From Tricholoma matsutake (taxonomy: Eukaryota > Basidiomycota > Agaricomycetes > Agaricales > Tricholomataceae), in assembly GCA_026075535.2 (NCBI GenBank), contig AP026540.1, positions 10,788,001-10,852,000 on the forward strand: 64,000 nt of DNA, in the 5' to 3' direction. The notes under the pieces are model-generated. The model was not told the origin of the DNA. It searched no databases and was given only the letters and a program-made list of their open reading frames with translations. The translations under genes and the position numbers were made by a program. Positions 59,687 to 64,000 of the stretch are shown in pieces (position 1 is the stretch's first letter; every line of letters starts with the position of its first letter).

Positions 59687-60060
59687 TAGTGTTGCCACTG
59701 GCTCAGCCGAGGTTTTTCAATAAAATGGCTATAGCATGCCAGGTAAATTTCCTAAATTCACCAAGATATTTGGGCATGTGGATGGGCACATAAGCCAAGG
59801 GGTTGTCTGCGAAAATTAGTTGAATCGATCAATTGTCCCTGAGGTATCTAATAAACAAAATTCGGCTTGATGGCCCGGCTTGAAATCAAAGCTGAGTGAA
59901 TAAGTCAGGAATGGGGGATCCGATCAGATAATGTTGGCAGAAGACCCCTCGGCTTATGGGCTCGTCCATGTGCTCAAATATCCTAGTGAATTTAGGAAAT
60001 TTATCTGGTATGCTATAGCCATTTTATTGAAAAACCTTGGCTGAGCCAGTGGCAACACTA
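59687..60060. mobile_element. hAT-type MITE inserted in the Helitron
   Basis: 374 bp with near-perfect 74-bp TIRs. Both ends read inward TAGTGTTGCCACTGGCTCAG, then CC(G or A)AGGTTTTTCAATAAAATGG, on to CCTAAATTCA. GTATCTAT occurs at both flanks (59680-59687 overlapping the first T, and 60065-60072), with 4-5 extra nt next to the right TIR. Deleting the element and one target copy rejoins the Helitron frame (..NWYLYDEQEHQHQ). The YARNG end and 8-bp duplication indicate hAT. No coding capacity. Confidence 0.88.
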
Positions 60061-62004
60061 GACTGTATCTATATGATGAACAGGAGCATCAACATCAGGC
60101 TACAAAAAGAAAACTTCCTATGTCCTGCATAAACTCAGTCACCACTGACATTGAACAACTAAATCCTTATGTTCATCATCTCCATCAATTTTGACCACCT
60201 GGTTAGATAACCCTGAAGTGGTCACTGCACTGGAGTTATCTGATGTCACTCCATCTGGAGAGTTTGCAGCTATTATGCATGCAAACAACAGCACCAATGT
60301 CCATCCTCAGAGTGTGGTCATATGGCACAATTCAGACGATGACCCTTCATATATGCCAATATTCAGTTGGCACTACAAACCCCTGCAATATCCTTTGCTC
60401 TTTTCTCATGGAACTCTAGGATGGGGTCTATCTTCTGACAAGAATGGGCATCTACATAAAACATTACCTGTCACTCAGTGCCAATGGTACAAAAATCAAC
60501 TATTGACTGGTGATCAGTTCCTTTTATTTGGTCGACTAACCTCAGAGTACCTCTGTGACATGTACTCTTGGATTGAAGAACAACAACTACAGTTTATTTG
60601 CAGAGAACACTTGTAATATGCTCATGAACAAGACACCAATCCAGATCTAGAATATGAATGTATTGACATCTGACTACCAGTCAGTTTCATGGGATCTAAA
60701 GAATGGTGTTCTGCCAAGGGCCAAGGCTGCAGACTCACTTGCATTAGCATGAGAATTTGGACAGGCATCATTGTTCATCACAATGACCACAAATCCTGAT
60801 AGGTCTGAAATCACTGATCACCCACAATATGGACAAATAGCCTATGATGTCCCTGTAGTTGGTGCTCATGTATTCAAACATCATCTACAGTGCCTACTTG
60901 AAATTCTGGATACAAAGTTGGGAGCTATGGTGTACTTGATATGTGAATTTCAAAAAAGGGGATTTCCATATGCTCACTTTGTTCTCAAAGTATACTCTCT
61001 TTCTTCTACAAAACACATACTTCTTTTCACCTACATAAAATTGTAGGGACCCTATTTTGCCACTGGAAAAGATTGATCAAATCATCAAAGCAGAACTGCC
61101 AACTAACAATCCAAGACTTCGACAGAAAATCAAAAAATTCATGACACACCCACATGATCATCTCACTTGCAAAACCAGCTGATGTTGTTGAGTTAACCAG
61201 TGCATCTATGGATTTCATAAACCTATCATCCCCAACACCTACATTGATGATGACAGCCATGTCCATTTCCAAACTCAAGCTGATGACCAATGGATTGCCT
61301 CTCACATTCCTGAATTGGTCCATGAACTTGACTGCCACATCTTCATTGACATCATATTCACTGTAGCAGTATTCATGTACCTTTACAAGTACATGTTCAA
61401 AGGACCTGATCACTCTCAGTTTCATGTTGTCCAACATGATGAAACACACCACCATGAACAACAACCAAAAAATGAGATAAAAGACTATGTTGATGGTTGA
61501 CATTTTGTTCTGTTGAATCTGCATGATGCATTCTCAGTTTCCATCTCACTGTCAAAAAACCAGCCATACATGCACTCTCAGTTCATCTACCAGGAGAAAA
61601 TATTCTGCAATTCTTAAAATTCAGCTTCTTCACTCATTTGATACTTTCATCAACCAACTATCCCCAATTTGAACACCTGACATATATTCCATATAATCAG
61701 CAATACATTTTCTATCCTTATCAAGAAGATGACATACTCACCAATGACAAATACTTAGAGACTCCAATTCATAGAGCCTCCATTCAAAAAGTTTGCAAGC
61801 AAAGAACAGGTCATCCAAATGTAGCACATATCCAAACAATTTTGCCATGCAGGCAAATTATTCTACCTTCTGTTGATCAAGCATGCAGCACAAAGTTTCA
61901 AAGATGTGCAAACATTTGAACATCAAACATTTCAGACTTATCATAAAGCAGCAATCCCCCTGGATAGTTCACTTCAGCTGATGAAGGTTACTATGCCATG
62001 GAAG

Positions 62005-62038
62005 TAGTGTTGCCATGGCTCAAGCCATGGCAACACTA
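62005..62038. mobile_element. 34-bp palindromic micro-element with 8-bp target duplication
   Basis: Perfect palindrome: arm TAGTGTTGCCATGGCT, 2-nt centre CA, then the inverse arm. It is flanked by a perfect 8-bp direct repeat CATGGAAG (61997-62004 and 62039-62046). Its ends equal those of the MITE at 59687-60060 (TAGTGTTGCCA.TGGCTCA), so it looks like two hAT TIRs joined with almost nothing between them. Confidence 0.8.
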
Positions 62039-64000
62039 CATGGAAGAAGCCATATTATCTTATGTTCTTCCCAACTGAGATTTTTGTTTGCACACATCAT
62101 CCCAAAGGATATCCTGCTTGTCCTTTATGGGATACTTATCATGAATCCTTATGGATCAATTTTGTGCACAGCATGCATTCCACAGAACGAGGTGTCAATT
62201 GCACTCTTCAACAGATGGCAGAATACATTGAAGACACTGGTCATTCTTTGGAACACTTCAGCTTACCTCAACCACAACTGCGCTCAACAGAGGTCATAAT
62301 TGAACCGGAGGCATTTGAACATTGATTTGAGATTCTGCACACACAAGCTTCAGCAGAATTGACATCAATGAACCTTGAACAACAACATGTCTTCTACTCA
62401 GTTTACAATGACATCAGAGAATGCAATACTAATGAAATGCACCTGCAATCCTATATTTGTCAAAGGACAACCTGGAAGAGGCAAGATGTACATCATAGGA
62501 GCCATTGTTAAAATGTTGCCCAGTGAAGGAAACATTGTGCTCACAGTTGGAACAAGCACTTTAGCAGTGTCTCTTCATGAATGAGGTTGAACTGTGCACA
62601 GCTTATTTGAAATCCTGTTACAGATGTACATTTTACATCCACACCATAATCTTCAAACAACACTAATCAATCTCATAAGAACAGCACTGATCTTTACTCA
62701 AAAATTCATCTCAGTACACATCATGCACAACTCATTGAAAATGCCTCTGCAATTATATGGGAAAAATTTGTGGGTGCTAACAATGCAGCTGTGCAATGCG
62801 CAAACAGAATATGTTGCCAAATCAGACACTCTGCATGTCCCTTTGGAGGAATTCCATTTGTTGGTCTTGGAGACTTCAGGCAAATCCTACCCATTGTCAA
62901 AGGCCAAAGCCCTACTCCTACTATTGAAGCTTCCATCAAATCATCTCCACTTTGGCAAGAATTCACCATCTACACATTCAACTATCCACATTGCACAAGC
63001 AGAGATTCTGAATACACCAACTTTGTCGACCACACAGGTGAAGACTACAACCATTCACAAACTTCACTCCACCTTATAGACTGCCTCAACAGTCTTGATG
63101 AAATGCAGCAATCCCTTTTCCCCTCCAAAATTCTACACAACCCCTTTGTGGCACTAAAGCAGGCTTTTCTCACCCCTCTAAATGCCCATGTTGATGAGTT
63201 CAATGACAAAATGCTCCAACATCTGCCAGGTAACATAGGTAACTTGTTTTCAAATCCAGTGTATTCTACAACCACTCATCATTCTCAGAATCATACTACA
63301 GTGCAGATTGGAAGGAAGCCAGAGCTTCCAATACTCAAGAATACAAGAACTATAAGGAACTTAATATGATTTGATGGGGGAATCTAGAATACAGTACATG
63401 GACTCGAGTATAGACTATATATCAGTGGAATGACATATGATAATGGAGTGGCATGTGATAATGTAGTGATGATGTAAGAGGCACTCTTACACAGATATCA
63501 TTAAGAAAGATGATCAAATACACCTAGATGACAATGGCCTCGAATTCCTGTCTCTCATAAATCACAACAGCATTCCTCTGCACCATATGTATGCTGATGA
63601 GAAACATGTCAGTCAAAAAAAGGGACTAGTCAAAAATGCACAATTGATCATCAAACAACTCCCTTGTTGGTTCATTCAAATTCACGTCATGAACAACCTC
63701 ACAGGAGCACTCAATGAACCAATATTCCATGCATCCACTTTGAATTCACCCCCGCTAAATCTACCTGGACAATCCAAAGACTACAATATCCTCTTTGATT
63801 AGCTTATGCTATGTTCCATGGCTGTGTAGGACTGACTCTCAACAAAAGTATCATTGATACATGATCCAATGTATTCACCCATGGACAACTGTACACCTCC
63901 ATCTCACATGTTCACAATCAAGCCAATACTTGATGATTATGTAATAATGCAGATAACCCTGATCCAGAACATGTGCACATGACAACAAACATTGTATATA

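Larger units (their letters stand above)
59230..64000 (+). mobile_element. Decayed Helitron (Rep plus Pif1-like helicase), 3' end outside
   Basis: Helitron Rep/helicase protein on the plus strand in several frames. N-terminal Cys/His region at about 59340-59480 (CQWNHTCSHCHTLLLSGEH), then ISPYS...FTVIGASKGFQN; Helitron-like N domain (60191-60616, including HYKPLQYPLLFSHGTLGWG); Rep domain (FITMTTNPDRSEI, CEFQKRGFPYAHFVL, LYKYMFKGPDH at about 61380-61410). Helicase: Walker A KGQPGRGKMYIIG (about 62460), GGIPFVGLGDFRQILPIV (about 62845), LVKNAQLIIKQL, and motif VI region FTHGQLYTSISHVHN (about 63870-63920). The Rep motif has YAH for HAH and many stops are present, so it is inactive. The 5' TC end was not identified. 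Confidence 0.88.

Overview
The window is nuclear DNA of a filamentous basidiomycete, most likely an agaricomycete. The genes are compact, mostly intron-rich with 50-60 nt introns, and packed head-to-head or tail-to-tail 50-500 bp apart. The gene set is typical of mushrooms: an F-box/zinc protein of a kind common in Agaricomycetes, a DNMT1-type cytosine methyltransferase and a hemerythrin-like protein. The intergenic and flanking repeats are chromoviruses, Copia elements, Helitrons and hAT-like elements. No prokaryotic or organellar segment was seen.

Layout. (1) 1-5.3 kb is a repeat cluster. A Ty3/gypsy chromovirus (plus strand, two in-frame stops) sits inside the gag of a Copia element (minus strand), whose 5' LTR in turn abuts a fragment of another gypsy RNase H. 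(2) 6.1-45.6 kb is a gene island: an unknown RS-rich protein, importin-9/Kap114, an F-box protein, mitochondrial uS15, the nucleolar GTPase NOG2, enolase, a TBC Rab-GAP, DPH4, DNMT1-like methyltransferase, a Hog1-type MAP kinase, an amidohydrolase pseudogene, an intron-containing tRNA (probably Trp), a small two-exon gene, NADH-cytochrome b5 reductase (MCR1), a hemerythrin-like protein, a Sec14 lipid-transfer protein and a C2H2 zinc-finger protein. Three short non-autonomous repeats lie in its intergenic spaces. (3) 45.6-59.1 kb is a nested stack. A Copia element of the same family as the one at 4.2-5.1 kb (minus strand, lacking its 5' end) has been split by a 1.2 kb LTR-like insert, by a 1.3 kb hAT-like element carrying a 157-bp tandem array, and by a complete 7.4 kb chromovirus with both LTRs and a CAATG target duplication. 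(4) 59.2-64 kb is a decayed Helitron (Rep plus Pif1-like helicase) on the plus strand, itself hit by a 374-bp hAT MITE and by a 34-bp palindromic micro-element with an 8-bp target duplication.

The most informative signals are in the 50985-58380 chromovirus. Its primer-binding site is a perfect 12-nt complement of the predicted 5' end of its own transcript (Tf1-type self-priming). Its R-U5 carries six regularly spaced hairpins with a near-invariant 5-nt loop but different, covarying stems. An additional ORF with two zinc knuckles lies downstream of the chromodomain. The differences between its two LTRs are transitions, almost all at CpG sites, a 5-methylcytosine decay pattern that fits the DNMT1-like gene in the same window. 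The other genes are ordinary housekeeping and signalling functions with no operon-like relationship. I did not identify a novel multi-gene system.
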